From positions 496,001 to 560,000 of the forward strand of contig NZ_CP014167.1 of assembly GCF_001685395.1 (NCBI RefSeq): a stretch of DNA of 64,000 nt. Direction: 5' to 3'. The position numbers and the translations under genes were made by a program. The DNA comes from Paenibacillus yonginensis. Lineage in GTDB: Bacteria > Bacillota > Bacilli > Paenibacillales > Paenibacillaceae. Below are positions 1 to 8,229 of this stretch, piece by piece. The notes under the pieces are model-generated. The model searched no databases. It was not told the origin of the DNA and was given only the letters and a program-made list of their open reading frames with translations. Position 1 is the first letter of the stretch. The number at the start of each line of letters is the position of its first letter.

Positions 1-35
1 GCAAATAATTGTCCACATCAACGCTCCTTACTTTT

Positions 36-95
36 AACCTCGAGACCGGTGAACCTCAAGATCAATTGAATCTCAAGATTAGGGGAACCTCGAGA
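36..95. repeat. Four short direct repeats, possible operator array
   Basis: Four copies of a ten-base motif lie at regular intervals: AACCTCGAGA at 36, AACCTCAAGA at 52, AATCTCAAGA at 69 and AACCTCGAGA at 86. The spacing is 16, 17 and 17 bases. The array lies about 140 bases before the XRE regulator gene. The core CTCGAG/CTCAAG is palindromic or nearly so. Regular spacing suggests protein binding on a repeated phase, but the partner is unknown and the array may belong to a gene left of the window. Confidence 0.45.
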
Positions 96-149
96 ACTAC
101 AACCATGAATGGGAACAAGAAGCACCAGCAGGAGCTTGTCGTAGTTCTC
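92..149. repeat. Inverted repeat upstream of XRE gene
   Basis: GAGAACTAC at 92-100 is exactly complementary to GTAGTTCTC at 141-149, with a 40-base spacer. The left arm overlaps the last of the four direct repeats. No T-run follows, so it is not an intrinsic terminator. It could be an operator pair or a long-range leader structure. Confidence 0.35.
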
Positions 150-233
150 ATTATATACGAAGTTGCGTCATTTAACAACAAAATATAACTGATTTGCGTA
201 AATAAATGTTTAACACATTGGAGGAAAGTCAGA

Positions 234-614
234 ATGCATTCCATTTATGAGCGGATTGACCTGTTGATCCGGATGAAGAAAATGACTAAAAAGAATTTTT
301 GCGAAGAACTCGGAATCAGCACGGGGAACCTGGGGGACTGGAAACGGGGAAAATCGACGCCGAGTACAAATAAACTGATTGAGATCGCCGCTTTTTTTGA
401 TGTCAGTCTGGATTGGCTGATGCTGGGCAAAGGGACGCTCAATTCGGCTGTGAAAGAGCAGGCGGAGTCTTACCGCCATTATTATTCCCGGCTGGATGAA
501 GATGGGCGAACGGCACAGCTGACACCTGAGGAAGAAGCTTTTATCCGCGAATATATAGCGTTCACCCAATATAGAAAGCAGCGCAACCGATCGTTGGGGG
601 ACACGGAATCGTAA
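234..614 (+). CDS. XRE-family helix-turn-helix regulator
   Basis: A 126-residue DNA-binding protein. Residues about 7-62 form a Cro/CI-type helix-turn-helix: EELGISTGNLGDWKRGKSTP is the recognition region and is followed by the usual IAAFFDVSLDWLM hydrophobic turn. The C-terminal half (residues 65-126) is charged and resembles no domain I recognise. The ATG at 234 follows a GGAGG Shine-Dalgarno about 9 bases upstream. It is monocistronic, with tRNA-Leu downstream. The size and single HTH domain fit a small chromosomal repressor. The target is unknown; the repeat array at 36-95 is a candidate for autoregulation, which is inference only. Confidence 0.85.
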   Translation: MHSIYERIDLLIRMKKMTKKNFCEELGISTGNLGDWKRGKSTPSTNKLIEIAAFFDVSLDWLMLGKGTLNSAVKEQAESYRHYYSRLDEDGRTAQLTPEEEAFIREYIAFTQYRKQRNRSLGDTES

Positions 615-684
615 TTTTTTATAAAATCCTTTACTTATGAATTTGGCAAGTATATAATATTAATGTTCGCTTCAAAAATAACTT

Positions 685-767
685 GCGGTAGTGGTGGAAT
701 GGCAGACACGCTATCTTGAGGGGGTAGTGGGCGTACGCCCGTGGAGGTTCGAGTCCTCTCTACCGCA
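685..767 (+). tRNA. tRNA-Leu (anticodon GAG)
   Basis: An 83-nt type II tRNA. Acceptor arms GCGGTAG and CTACCGC pair perfectly, with discriminator A at 767. The D-arm GGTGGAATGGCAGACACG is typical of leucine tRNAs. The anticodon stem CTATC/GGTAG encloses the loop TTGAGGG, giving anticodon GAG, which reads CUC/CUU. A variable arm (TGGGCGTACGCCCG) and a T-arm with GGTTCGAGTCC follow. The 3' CCA is not encoded. A strong terminator starts 24 bases later. Confidence 0.95.
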
Positions 768-790
768 TAACGGAATTGAAGTCGGCATAT

Positions 791-838
791 AAAAAGGTTT
801 CTTCCAGCTGCAGATTGCTGCAGGGAAGAAACCTTTTT
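791..838. terminator. Bidirectional intrinsic terminator (tRNA-Leu / mntH)
   Basis: Arms at 791-805 and 824-838 are perfectly complementary over 15 bp (core GGTTTCTTCC/GGAAGAAACC). An inner CTGCAG/CTGCAG pairing extends the stem. A T-tract lies on the + strand and a matching one on the - strand, so it can end both the tRNA transcript and the convergent mntH transcript. Confidence 0.9.
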
Positions 839-866
839 TATTTTGCGCAAGGGCCGGAAGGAAAAA

Positions 867-2216
867 TTAGCCGATAAAAGTCTGCACCAGAAGGAAAACA
901 TTAAGGGCGATGATCACGGCTGTGATGAACCAGGCCAGAATCGCGATCCAGCGTTTATTGACAAACTTGCCCATCTTCGTTTTGTCATTGGTGAATTTCA
1001 CGAGCGGAACAACCGCAAAAGGCAGCTGCAAAGACAGAACGACCTGACTGAAGACAAGCAGATCCTGAATCCCGCCTTCCCCATACATCGCCGTGACGAT
1101 TACGGCGGGAATAATGGCGATCATGCGGGTGATCAGGCGGCGCAGCCAGGGACGCAGACGAAGGTTCACGAAACCTTCCATCACAATCTGGCCGGCAAGG
1201 GTTCCGGTAAGCGTAGAGTTTTGACCGGATGCCAGCAGCGCAATCGCAAACATAATGCTGCCGAGCGTGGTTCCCACGATGGGGGTAAGCAGATGATAAG
1301 CATCGCCGATGTCGGCGACGCTGGTCATTCCATTAACATGGAACGTAGCGGCTGAAACAATCAGAATGGCCGAATTGATCAGCAGGGCAAAGGTTAAAGC
1401 GATCGTGGAATCCCAGGTCATGTATTTGACAGCTTGCCGTTTGCCGAGCTCGGTCTGCTCATATTGTCTCGTTTGAACGATTGAGGAATGCAAATACAGA
1501 TTATGCGGCATCACCGTTGCCCCTAGAATACCGACTGCAATGTAAAGCATAGCCGGATTGGTCACGATTTCGGCTTTGGGTACATATCCCCTCAAAATGC
1601 CGCCCATGTCCGGTTTGGCCAGGAACAGGTCCACGCCAAAACAAACCCCGATCGTCATGATCAGGACAATCACAAAAATTTCAAGTGACCTGAAGCCTTT
1701 ATTCTGCAGCAGCAAAATAATCAGCACGTCAACCGCAGTGATCAGTACGCCGTATAAAAGCGGGATTCCGAATAACAGGTTGAGCGCAATCGCCGAGCCG
1801 ATGACCTCGGCCAGGTCGCAGGCGGCAATGGCCAACTCGCACAGCAGCCATAGCGCCACCGAAGCCGGCTTCGAAAAATGGTCCCGGCAGGCCTGGGCTA
1901 AATCACGTCCGGTTACAATGCCAAGTTTGCCGGATAAATGCTGCAGCAGGACGGCCATCAGGTTGGACAGCAGGATCACAGCCAGCAGCGTGTAGCCGAA
2001 TCTGGACCCTCCTTCAATATCGGTTGCCCAGTTGCCCGGATCCATATAGCCGACTGCGACCAAATAACCGGGCCCCGCGAAGGCGAGAAATTTTTTCAAA
2101 TAAGAACCGGATTTAGGAATATGCATGGAACGGTGCGATTCCGTCAGAGAAGGCTGGGAGGGTGCGGATCTCCAGCCTTTCAAAGGAGGCGTTTCGTTCT
2201 CGTAAGTGTCACTCAT
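867..2216 (-). CDS. mntH: NRAMP-family Mn2+/Fe2+ transporter
   Basis: A 449-residue integral membrane protein of the NRAMP family, a proton-coupled importer of Mn2+ (and Fe2+). The first metal-binding signature DPGN is at residues 59-62 in TM1. The matching TM6 motif MPHN occurs in [13 protein letters not shown]. About eleven hydrophobic segments are visible, and the family signature [10 protein letters not shown] follows TM3. The length is normal. The ATG at 2216 has AAAGGGTGA about 8 bases upstream. The gene is monocistronic and shares a bidirectional terminator with tRNA-Leu. I could not pick out a convincing MntR operator in its 5' region, so the mode of regulation is open. Substrate preference for Mn is inferred from family membership. 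Confidence 0.93.
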   Translation of the reverse strand: MSDTYENETPPLKGWRSAPSQPSLTESHRSMHIPKSGSYLKKFLAFAGPGYLVAVGYMDPGNWATDIEGGSRFGYTLLAVILLSNLMAVLLQHLSGKLGIVTGRDLAQACRDHFSKPASVALWLLCELAIAACDLAEVIGSAIALNLLFGIPLLYGVLITAVDVLIILLLQNKGFRSLEIFVIVLIMTIGVCFGVDLFLAKPDMGGILRGYVPKAEIVTNPAMLYIAVGILGATVMPHNLYLHSSIVQTRQYEQTELGKRQAVKYMTWDSTIALTFALLINSAILIVSAATFHVNGMTSVADIGDAYHLLTPIVGTTLGSIMFAIALLASGQNSTLTGTLAGQIVMEGFVNLRLRPWLRRLITRMIAIIPAVIVTAMYGEGGIQDLLVFSQVVLSLQLPFAVVPLVKFTNDKTKMGKFVNKRWIAILAWFITAVIIALNVFLLVQTFIG

Positions 2217-2427
2217 GGAATATCACCCTTTGTTTGTCAAAAGTATTCGTCACATCATTGTATAACGCAATAATGTTTGTCTGGGGGAACTATGGGGTGC
2301 AGGCTTTTACCCAACATAAATACTGTAAGCTTAATGTATGCAATTTAATCGGTTTTGACATCCTAAGCCGTAGGAATAAGATTTGGCGCTGCGTTTCAAA
2401 TCATGCCGCGGGTTTAAATTACTACAG

Positions 2428-2465
2428 AGGAACCCGAAACAGTAGGAACCTGAAGTTAGGAAACC
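2428..2465 (+). repeat. Short direct repeats before ohr
   Basis: AGGAACC occurs at 2428 and 2444, and a variant AGGAAACC at 2458, spaced 16 and 14 bases, directly before the ohr Shine-Dalgarno. Upstream, TTGACA (2355-2360) precedes TAAGAT (2377-2382), a possible promoter. TCCTA...TAGGA is an inverted repeat in its spacer. These could be operator elements for an OhrR-like repressor, although they do not match the classical OhrR box. Confidence 0.3.
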
Positions 2466-2484
2466 GATAGAAGGAGTGATCAGC

Positions 2485-2907
2485 ATGGAAGCTTTGTATA
2501 CAGCAAAAGTTAAAGTTCACGGCGGCCGGACAGGATCAATTGAATCTTCGGACGGGGTGCTGAAACATAATCTTTCGATGCCTAAAGAGCTTGGCGGATC
2601 CGGCGGCGAAGGCACAAATCCCGAGCAGCTGTTTGCCGCAGGTTACGGAGCCTGCTTTGAAAGCGCGCTGGCCAATGTGGCCCGCAAGGAGAAGATCAAG
2701 CTTGAAGGGGTGGAAGTGGACAGCCAGGTGACGATCGGCAAAGACGAAGCGGACGGCGGCTTCCAGCTATCGGTTCAGCTGGATGTCAAGATTCCGAACG
2801 TGGACAAAAGCCAGGCCCAGGAGCTGCTGCACAAGGCCCACCAGTTCTGCCCGTACTCCAAGGCAACAAGAGGCAATATCGTTGTGAAGCTGAATGCGGT
2901 CGATTAG
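2485..2907 (+). CDS. ohr: Organic hydroperoxide resistance protein Ohr
   Basis: A 140-residue OsmC/Ohr-family thiol peroxidase that reduces organic (lipid) hydroperoxides in the cytoplasm. The redox cysteines are C57 in AAGYGACFESAL and C122 in HQFCPYSKATRG. R15 in the GGRTG turn and E47 in GTNPEQLF are the conserved active-site partners. The CPYSKATRGN motif and length favour Ohr over the OsmC branch. The start chosen is the ATG at 2485, 7 bases after AAGGAGTG; an in-frame GTG at 2476 lies inside the Shine-Dalgarno. The gene stands alone with its own terminator. No OhrR-type MarR gene is adjacent. Confidence 0.93.
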   Translation: MEALYTAKVKVHGGRTGSIESSDGVLKHNLSMPKELGGSGGEGTNPEQLFAAGYGACFESALANVARKEKIKLEGVEVDSQVTIGKDEADGGFQLSVQLDVKIPNVDKSQAQELLHKAHQFCPYSKATRGNIVVKLNAVD

Positions 2908-2948
2908 AAGCGGGATTCCTAAGAAACGGAATGCCGAAGATACTGAAG

Positions 2949-2980
2949 CCTTCCGCTGCTGAGCGGAAGGTTTCTTTTTT
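2949..2980 (+). terminator. Intrinsic terminator of ohr
   Basis: CCTTCCGCT (2949-2957) pairs with AGCGGAAGG (2962-2970) around a 4-base loop, and is followed by TTTCTTTTTT. Confidence 0.92.
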
Positions 2981-3054
2981 ACTTATATAGGAAAGTTTAT
3001 GTCACTATCGTGTGAACTTTGGCGTCAGCAGGCGGCTTGCGACTCGTGTACAAG

Positions 3055-3083
3055 TTGACATAGCGGTCAAAATTCTTTAATAT
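3055..3083 (+). promoter_or_regulatory. Sigma-A type promoter
   Basis: TTGACA (3055-3060), a 17-base spacer, then TAATAT (3078-3083). It is a near-consensus housekeeping promoter about 50 bases before the start codon at 3135. Confidence 0.75.
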
Positions 3084-3134
3084 GTCTAAGTGCTTGAAGG
3101 TTCAATTAAATCAAAGATAACGGGTGATGAAAAG

Positions 3135-3419
3135 ATGTCCTCTTACAGACCTAGCGTTGATAACGTCATTTTGGCCAGCAGCAATGAAAAGGACGGCTTG
3201 TACGAATTTATAGTTCATATGGTTGACGGAACGGAATGCCGCGTGTTCTATAACCGTACTCCGGAGTGGAAGCTGACCAACATCAGCCGCTTGCAGAAAA
3301 CGCCTTGTCCGGTATGCCGCAAAGATTTTATCTGCAGATGCATGGAGAGCTTTACCGGAGAAATCGACCAGCAAATGAATGAAGGCCAATGGTTTGAGAA
3401 AGCTGCTACCAAAGCATAA
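3135..3419 (+). CDS. Small Cys-rich conserved hypothetical protein
   Basis: A 94-residue protein I do not recognise. The C-terminal half carries four cysteines in CPVCRKDFICRC (a CxxC plus a CxC), a plausible Zn2+ or Fe-S knuckle. The N-terminal half is short beta-like segments (YEFIVHMVDGTECRVFYN). The ATG at 3135 follows GGGTGATGAAAAG; an upstream in-frame TTG at 3090 has no ribosome binding site. It is expressed alone from the promoter at 3055 and closed by the hairpin at 3462. It is soluble, with no signal peptide. A metal-binding regulatory role is possible but unproven. Confidence 0.7.
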   Translation: MSSYRPSVDNVILASSNEKDGLYEFIVHMVDGTECRVFYNRTPEWKLTNISRLQKTPCPVCRKDFICRCMESFTGEIDQQMNEGQWFEKAATKA

Positions 3420-3461
3420 TTTCAGCATAGAGTAACTAATGATTGCAGGAGCCTGTGATAG

Positions 3462-3523
3462 ATCCCCTTATAGCTGACAGATCAAAGCAAGTAGCGAATC
3501 TGTATGCTGCAAGGGGATTTTTC
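3462..3523 (+). terminator. Long intrinsic terminator
   Basis: ATCCCCTT (3462-3469) pairs with AAGGGGAT (3511-3518). An inner ACAGAT/ATCTGT helix forms a second step of the same hairpin. A T-run follows. Confidence 0.8.
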
Positions 3524-3561
3524 TATAGAGAGACAGAGCAGAGAAGAGAGAGGGTGAGCGG

Positions 3562-3969
3562 ATGATTCGATTTTTACCGCCCGCAAGGAGCAATAGTTGG
3601 TTTGTCTGGTATTTGATTTATGCCGGCATAGTGACGATTGCACTTGCATTGTACCGGTTTGGAAGGCTGGGGGACGAATTTGATGCCGGTTTGTTAGGGC
3701 GTTTTGCCCTGCTGGCACTGGCGTTCTCCGGGATTGTCCACGTCTGCGGATGGCTTGGAGGCCGATTGATCTGGCTGATTTCCACAGCTGGGCTTGTTAT
3801 CGGCATATACACGATGTTCAGGTACGCAAGCCGCGATATGTCCGGATGGGAAGATTTGGCATCCTTCATGTCCTTTATGCTTCTTACGGCAGGAGGTTTC
3901 CTGATTGGACTGCTCGCCGAAGGGGCAAACTGGCTGTATAGGTACCTGCACAGGCCAAGGGAAGAGTAG
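3562..3969 (+). CDS. Small membrane protein, function unknown
   Basis: A 135-residue protein with about four predicted transmembrane helices: residues 12-30, 44-62, 66-84 and 98-119 are strongly hydrophobic. It ends in a basic tail (YRYLHRPREE). I recognise no catalytic motif. The ATG at 3562 has AGAGGGTGAGCGG upstream. The next gene begins only 28 bases after its stop, so the two probably share a transcript. No function is claimed. Confidence 0.75.
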   Translation: MIRFLPPARSNSWFVWYLIYAGIVTIALALYRFGRLGDEFDAGLLGRFALLALAFSGIVHVCGWLGGRLIWLISTAGLVIGIYTMFRYASRDMSGWEDLASFMSFMLLTAGGFLIGLLAEGANWLYRYLHRPREE

Positions 3970-3997
3970 GAAGGGGCCGGCAAAGGAGGCGATTGGG

Positions 3998-4555
3998 ATG
4001 CATTCAGAGGAACAACACAACAAACGTGGGCAGTCTGGGGAAAAAGCGGTTGGCGCCCGCTGTGGCGTGCCTATTGACGAGTACTCAATTGTCCTTGTTG
4101 ACGGCGTCTGCAGCCTTTGCCAGGGATTAGTCCGCTTTGTAATCGAGCATGATCCGCAAGCGAATTTCCGGTTTGCTTCCCTGCAGTCTGAGACCGGGAG
4201 AAAGCTGCTGCACCAGTATGGTATTCCTTTGGCTGAAATTCGCGGAACGAAGCGTGACCAAGCCGTTACTCCCCATCCGGGTCCGGATGCGGAAGGGGAG
4301 AACACGCCGGAATATAAAACGGTGGTGCTGATTGAGCAGGGGCGTTATTATCTCCGTTCGGATGCGGCGCTCCGGATTGCAGCTAAATTAAAATCTCCTT
4401 GGAATCTGACCCGTTTCCTTCGGGTGATTCCCCGTCAGGTCAGAGACGGTTTGTACCATTATATAGCCCTCCGGCGCTATAAATGGTTCGGCAAGGATGA
4501 AACCTGCCTGGTTCCTTCTCCGGAAATAACACGAAGGTTTCTGGATCAGGGTTGA
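3998..4555 (+). CDS. DCC-family thiol-disulfide oxidoreductase
   Basis: A 185-residue member of the DCC (DUF393) family, named for the DxxCxxC motif. Here D35, C38 and C41 lie in VDGVCSLCQG. Downstream regions typical of the family are FRFASLQS and the C-terminal DETCLVPSPE stretch. Family members are thought to be thioredoxin-like oxidoreductases with poorly known partners. The ATG at 3998 follows AAAGGAGG by 8 bases; a longer reading frame begins inside the upstream gene and is not credible. It lies 28 bases after the small membrane protein gene. The first 25 residues are poorly conserved-looking and polar. Confidence 0.85.
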   Translation: MHSEEQHNKRGQSGEKAVGARCGVPIDEYSIVLVDGVCSLCQGLVRFVIEHDPQANFRFASLQSETGRKLLHQYGIPLAEIRGTKRDQAVTPHPGPDAEGENTPEYKTVVLIEQGRYYLRSDAALRIAAKLKSPWNLTRFLRVIPRQVRDGLYHYIALRRYKWFGKDETCLVPSPEITRRFLDQG

Positions 4556-4588
4556 CCCAGGGCCAAAGGCATAGGCGAAATCCAGGAC

Positions 4589-4617
4589 TTGTCAAATATG
4601 AAGCTCTATGTTATTCT
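4589..4617 (+). promoter_or_regulatory. Candidate promoter of the Tad operon
   Basis: TTGTCA (4589-4594), a 17-base spacer and TATTCT (4612-4617). It directly precedes the leader hairpin at 4648 and is the best promoter-like match before the first Tad gene. Confidence 0.6.
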
Positions 4618-4647
4618 GGCTGTAAATAAATCAATATGAACGGACGG

Positions 4648-4697
4648 AAGCACCGTCAAGAACCGAGAAATTCGGTTTTTGACGGTGCTTTTTTTGC
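4648..4697 (+). terminator. Strong terminator hairpin in the Tad operon leader
   Basis: Arms at 4648-4666 and 4672-4690 pair over 19 bp (AAGCACCGTCAA/TTGACGGTGCTT core) with one G-U pair and a 5-base loop, followed by seven T. It lies between the candidate promoter at 4589 and the GTG start at 4723. It may simply end the upstream genes, but its position after the promoter also allows attenuation of the Tad operon. Confidence 0.9.
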
Positions 4698-4722
4698 GTT
4701 CATCAAGAAGGGGGACACAGCA

Positions 4723-6093
4723 GTGGCCGTGCATATGGTGCTGGGGGTGGAAGACCCGCAGTATGTGGAGGCTTTGCTGGACTATGTGCGCAGCAGTGAA
4801 TATGGCCGGCGGATTCGCATTACATCGTTCAGCAAGCCGGAGGCTTTTAAGGCCTTTTGGAACCGGTCGCCTGAAGGGACCGAACCTAAGGTTGATTTTG
4901 CCGCGGTTGAACCGGTATTTATGGAAGGATTATTGAACAAGGAGGGGCTGGCGAAGGGAGAGGAAGGAACGGAATGCCCAAAGGTCTTTGGGGAAAGAGA
5001 GCTGTTAGAGCAGCAAGATCAGAAGCGGTTGGAAGAATTGGAGTCTGAGCAGAGGCGTTTGGAAAGTTTGGAGCCGAAGCTGGTGCGGGTCTTTACGGGA
5101 ACACGTGAAGAATTTTGTTTTCCTTGTCCCTGGGTCTGCCTCAGCGAATCTTCTATTGGGTTTGGGCAAGTTCAATTCCCGTCAAACATTCCGGTCATTC
5201 ATAAATTTCGGCCGCTTCCGGAGCTGCTGGAAGAGCTGCTGAGATTTAGCCGGGGACAGGGAAGCGGGGGAAGGGGGCTTTCAACTGAACCGCTCCCTGC
5301 CGTACCGGTAATCGGGGTGTATGCGGTCACGGGAGGCATCGGGAAAACAACGGTTGCGCTTCATCTGGCCAAACAGATGGCCTTGGAAGGAGCAAGGGTT
5401 TGTTACCTGAACCTTAAAACTTTTGGTTTGCTCGCAGGCCTGGAGGGGCAGCTGACCGGCGACAAGGGTCCCGGCATGGCGGAGCTGCTGTATGAGCTGC
5501 AGGCGGCGGCAGAGCGCAACAGACTGCCGGACTTGCCGCCCTCTCGCTTCGCGCTGCGGCATCCTTTGATCCGTGGCGATATGTTTGGACAAGCGGCCAA
5601 TCTGCGCGAGCTGCTTGAAATGGAGCATAACGACACCGTCCGGCTTCTCGATTACGTCGCAGGCAGCGGCAGTTATGATGTCGTGATCGCGGTATGTGAC
5701 GCCCATCCGGACGGACGAAGCTCCGGAGTTATAGAGCGGTCTGACCGCCTAGTATGGCTGATGTTGGACGATGAAGAGGTTCTTTCAAGAACGGCTGCCG
5801 GCTGGGAATTCTGGGGAAGGGGAAGAGAGCAGGATCAGCAGAATGCCGTCCGGCTGTTGTCCAAAACGGTCTTCACACTCAATCGTTATTCCGGAGCAAC
5901 GCTATACGCGGCTCCACGTCCGGAATTAATCCCGGCGGTGACATTATGCGAGGTTCCCGACTGGAAGCAGGCGAATCAGGCCAGAATTTTGGCGGATGCA
6001 CCGGCTTTTCAACGGGACCTGTTGAAATTGCGCCGCAGGCTGCTGGAACGTGAGAGAAGCCGGTCAATCTCTGCAGGGAGCGAAGGGGCATGA
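4723..6093 (+). CDS. tadZ: TadZ/CpaE-like ParA-family ATPase
   Basis: A 456-residue MinD/ParA-type ATPase that in Tad systems directs the pilus machine to its site at the membrane. The P-loop GGIGKTT is at about residues 204-210 of VIGVYAVTGGIGKTTVALHL. The N-terminal 130 residues replace the usual receiver-like domain, and a Glu-rich segment follows. The start is GTG at 4723, 8 bases after AAGAAGGGGG. The in-frame extension to 4636 would read through the leader terminator and is rejected. It is the first gene of a ten-gene operon and its stop overlaps the tadA start by 4 bases. Assignment rests on the P-loop and on gene order. Confidence 0.85.
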   Translation: MAVHMVLGVEDPQYVEALLDYVRSSEYGRRIRITSFSKPEAFKAFWNRSPEGTEPKVDFAAVEPVFMEGLLNKEGLAKGEEGTECPKVFGERELLEQQDQKRLEELESEQRRLESLEPKLVRVFTGTREEFCFPCPWVCLSESSIGFGQVQFPSNIPVIHKFRPLPELLEELLRFSRGQGSGGRGLSTEPLPAVPVIGVYAVTGGIGKTTVALHLAKQMALEGARVCYLNLKTFGLLAGLEGQLTGDKGPGMAELLYELQAAAERNRLPDLPPSRFALRHPLIRGDMFGQAANLRELLEMEHNDTVRLLDYVAGSGSYDVVIAVCDAHPDGRSSGVIERSDRLVWLMLDDEEVLSRTAAGWEFWGRGREQDQQNAVRLLSKTVFTLNRYSGATLYAAPRPELIPAVTLCEVPDWKQANQARILADAPAFQRDLLKLRRRLLERERSRSISAGSEGA

Positions 6094-7340
6094 AGGAGGA
6101 ACGTTTGTCTCGGCTGCGCAGGGAGCTTCGGTCCGGACTCAACATGAATTCGCCGCTCAGCGACGAAGAGCTTCTCCAATATATTGAACGGAAAATGCTG
6201 CAAGAGCCTGATATGGCTGATTACACGGCTTCCGAGAAACGCAGACTGATCCGGCGGATGTATGATTCCTTCCGCGGTCTGGACGTGCTGCAGCCGCTGG
6301 TGGAGGATCGGAGCATTACGGAGATTATGATCAACGGACATGAAGAAATTTTTGTGGAACAAGAGGGCAGGGTTCGGCGAGTGCCTGTACATTTTGAATC
6401 CAGAGAACGGCTGGAAGACATTATTCAAAGCATCGTTTCGTCCGTCAACCGAGTTGTGAATGAGTCTGCCCCGATTGTGGATGCTCGGCTTAAAGACGGC
6501 TCCCGGGTGAATATTGTTCTGCCTCCGGTTGCTTTGAAGGGTCCTACCATGACGATCCGAAAGTTTCCGGAGAATCCGCTGACTATGGACGATTTGGCGC
6601 AGCTCGGCAGCTTAAGCGAGGAAGCGGCTTTATTTCTTCAGCGGCTGGTTCAAAGCAAATACAATCTGTTCATCAGCGGAGGGACCGGTTCAGGAAAGAC
6701 GACCTTCTTAAACGCTCTGTCTCAATACATTCCGGCCGATGAACGGATTATTACCATTGAGGATTCTGCGGAGCTGCAAATCACAACCGTTCCGAACTTG
6801 GTTTCGCTGGAAACAAGAAATGCAAATACCGAAGGCCGCGGGGAAATTACGATCCGCGATTTGATCCGTTCTTCCTTGCGGATGAGGCCGAACCGGATTG
6901 TGGTCGGAGAGGTTCGCGGAGCGGAGGCGCTCGATATGCTGCAGGCGATGAACACGGGGCATGATGGAAGTCTTTCCACCGGCCACGCGAACAGCACAGT
7001 GGATATGCTCAGCCGTTTGGAGACTATGGTGCTCAGCGGAGCTGAGCTTCCGGTTTCGGTTGTACGAAAACAGATTAGCTCGGCCATTGATATTTTTGTA
7101 CATCTGTCCAGGCTGCGGGACCGTTCCCGAAGAGTGACCGAAATAGCAGAGGTGGCCGGCTTTGAAGCAGGGGAAATTGTGCTCAGGTCCTTGTTTATCT
7201 TTAAGGAGGAAGGGGAGCGGGACGGCAAAATCATTGGCAGCCTCGTCCGCACGTCAAACCGGCTGCTGCACAGGGAGAAGCTGCAAATGGCCGGTATTTC
7301 GGCCGTAGATGATGCGCAGGTCAAAGGGGAGGGGGAGTAA
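6090..7340 (+). CDS. tadA: TadA/CpaF secretion ATPase
   Basis: A 416-residue GspE/VirB11-type hexameric ATPase that powers Tad pilus assembly. Walker A GGTGSGKTT is at residues 197-205. An Asp-box and Walker B region (EDSAELQI; VVGEVRGAEALDML) and a His-box (GHDGSLSTGHANS) follow. The N-terminal domain contains the family motif ITEIMINGHEEIFVEQEGR. The ATG at 6090 overlaps the stop of tadZ (ATGA), suggesting translational coupling. The length is normal for CpaF. It acts at the cytoplasmic face with TadB and TadC. Confidence 0.95.
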   Translation: MKEERLSRLRRELRSGLNMNSPLSDEELLQYIERKMLQEPDMADYTASEKRRLIRRMYDSFRGLDVLQPLVEDRSITEIMINGHEEIFVEQEGRVRRVPVHFESRERLEDIIQSIVSSVNRVVNESAPIVDARLKDGSRVNIVLPPVALKGPTMTIRKFPENPLTMDDLAQLGSLSEEAALFLQRLVQSKYNLFISGGTGSGKTTFLNALSQYIPADERIITIEDSAELQITTVPNLVSLETRNANTEGRGEITIRDLIRSSLRMRPNRIVVGEVRGAEALDMLQAMNTGHDGSLSTGHANSTVDMLSRLETMVLSGAELPVSVVRKQISSAIDIFVHLSRLRDRSRRVTEIAEVAGFEAGEIVLRSLFIFKEEGERDGKIIGSLVRTSNRLLHREKLQMAGISAVDDAQVKGEGE

Positions 7341-7341
7341 C

Positions 7342-8217
7342 TTGACGCCATTCAAACCGAAGCTGTCCTTTTCGGCAAGGCGTAATAAACTGAACCGTGC
7401 CGATAGAGCGGCAGCAGACTTTATTCTAAAGGCAAACAGCCAGGCTGGAAAAACAACTTCAGCTTCCAGTAATGATCTGCCTGATTACAGCAAATACATC
7501 CTGAGCAGCAGGCAAAAGGCGGCCAGCTTGTTTGCCGGAGGACTGCTGATTTGGGGGATCGGTTTTCTGTTCTTCCATTCCGTTTACCTGGCCTTGCTGC
7601 TGATATTGGCTGCCGGGTATACGCCTCGAATAGTTAGCGGATTCCTGCTGGAGCGGCGGCGAAGAATGCTGGGCATTCAGTTTAAACAAATGCTTTATTC
7701 GTTATCCAGTTCTCTGGCGGCGGGGCGTTCGGTGGAAAATGGGTTCCGGGAAGCGATCAAGGACTTGCAGTTTCTTTATCCGGACAGCAGAACCGATATG
7801 ATAAAGGAGCTTTCCATTATCTGCGCCCGTCTGGAGTACGGTCAGCCGATTGAAGAGGCGCTCCAGGATTTCAGCAGGCGTGCCAGGCATGAGGATATTG
7901 CTAATTTTGCCGATGTATTTTCGGCCTGCAAACGGACAGGGGGGGATTTGGTTGAAGTGATCCGACGAACCTCGACGCTCATTGGAGAGAAGATGGAAAT
8001 GAGCATGGAACTTGGAGTTGTGCTCGCCCAGAAGAAACTTGAGTCCAATTTGCTGCTGGCCGCCCCAATTTTTTTCCTGGCGTTTATGAATCTCTCTTCG
8101 CCGGATTATATGGAACCGCTGTATAGCGGAGCTGGATTGCTCATATCGGGAATAGCTTTGCTTTTATTCGGAGTATGCTTCTGGCTGATCTGGAAGATTA
8201 TGAATATCCGGGTGTAA
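7342..8217 (+). CDS. tadB: TadB-like inner-membrane platform protein
   Basis: A 291-residue type II secretion GspF-like protein. Two hydrophobic segments lie near residues 60-105 and two more near the C-terminus (250-290), around a cytoplasmic T2SSF domain containing LSSSLAAGRSVENGF and CKRTGGDLVEVIRRT. The start is TTG at 7342, following GGAGGGGGAG and one base after the tadA stop; an in-frame ATG at 7309 lies inside tadA and lacks a Shine-Dalgarno. With TadC it forms the membrane platform on which TadA works. Confidence 0.9.
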   Translation: MTPFKPKLSFSARRNKLNRADRAAADFILKANSQAGKTTSASSNDLPDYSKYILSSRQKAASLFAGGLLIWGIGFLFFHSVYLALLLILAAGYTPRIVSGFLLERRRRMLGIQFKQMLYSLSSSLAAGRSVENGFREAIKDLQFLYPDSRTDMIKELSIICARLEYGQPIEEALQDFSRRARHEDIANFADVFSACKRTGGDLVEVIRRTSTLIGEKMEMSMELGVVLAQKKLESNLLLAAPIFFLAFMNLSSPDYMEPLYSGAGLLISGIALLLFGVCFWLIWKIMNIRV

Positions 8218-8229
8218 GGAGGGAAGAGC

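Noticed and set aside
4636-4722. N-terminal extension of the TadZ-like frame
   Set aside because: It reads through a 19-bp terminator hairpin and has no ribosome binding site; the GTG at 4723 has a good one.
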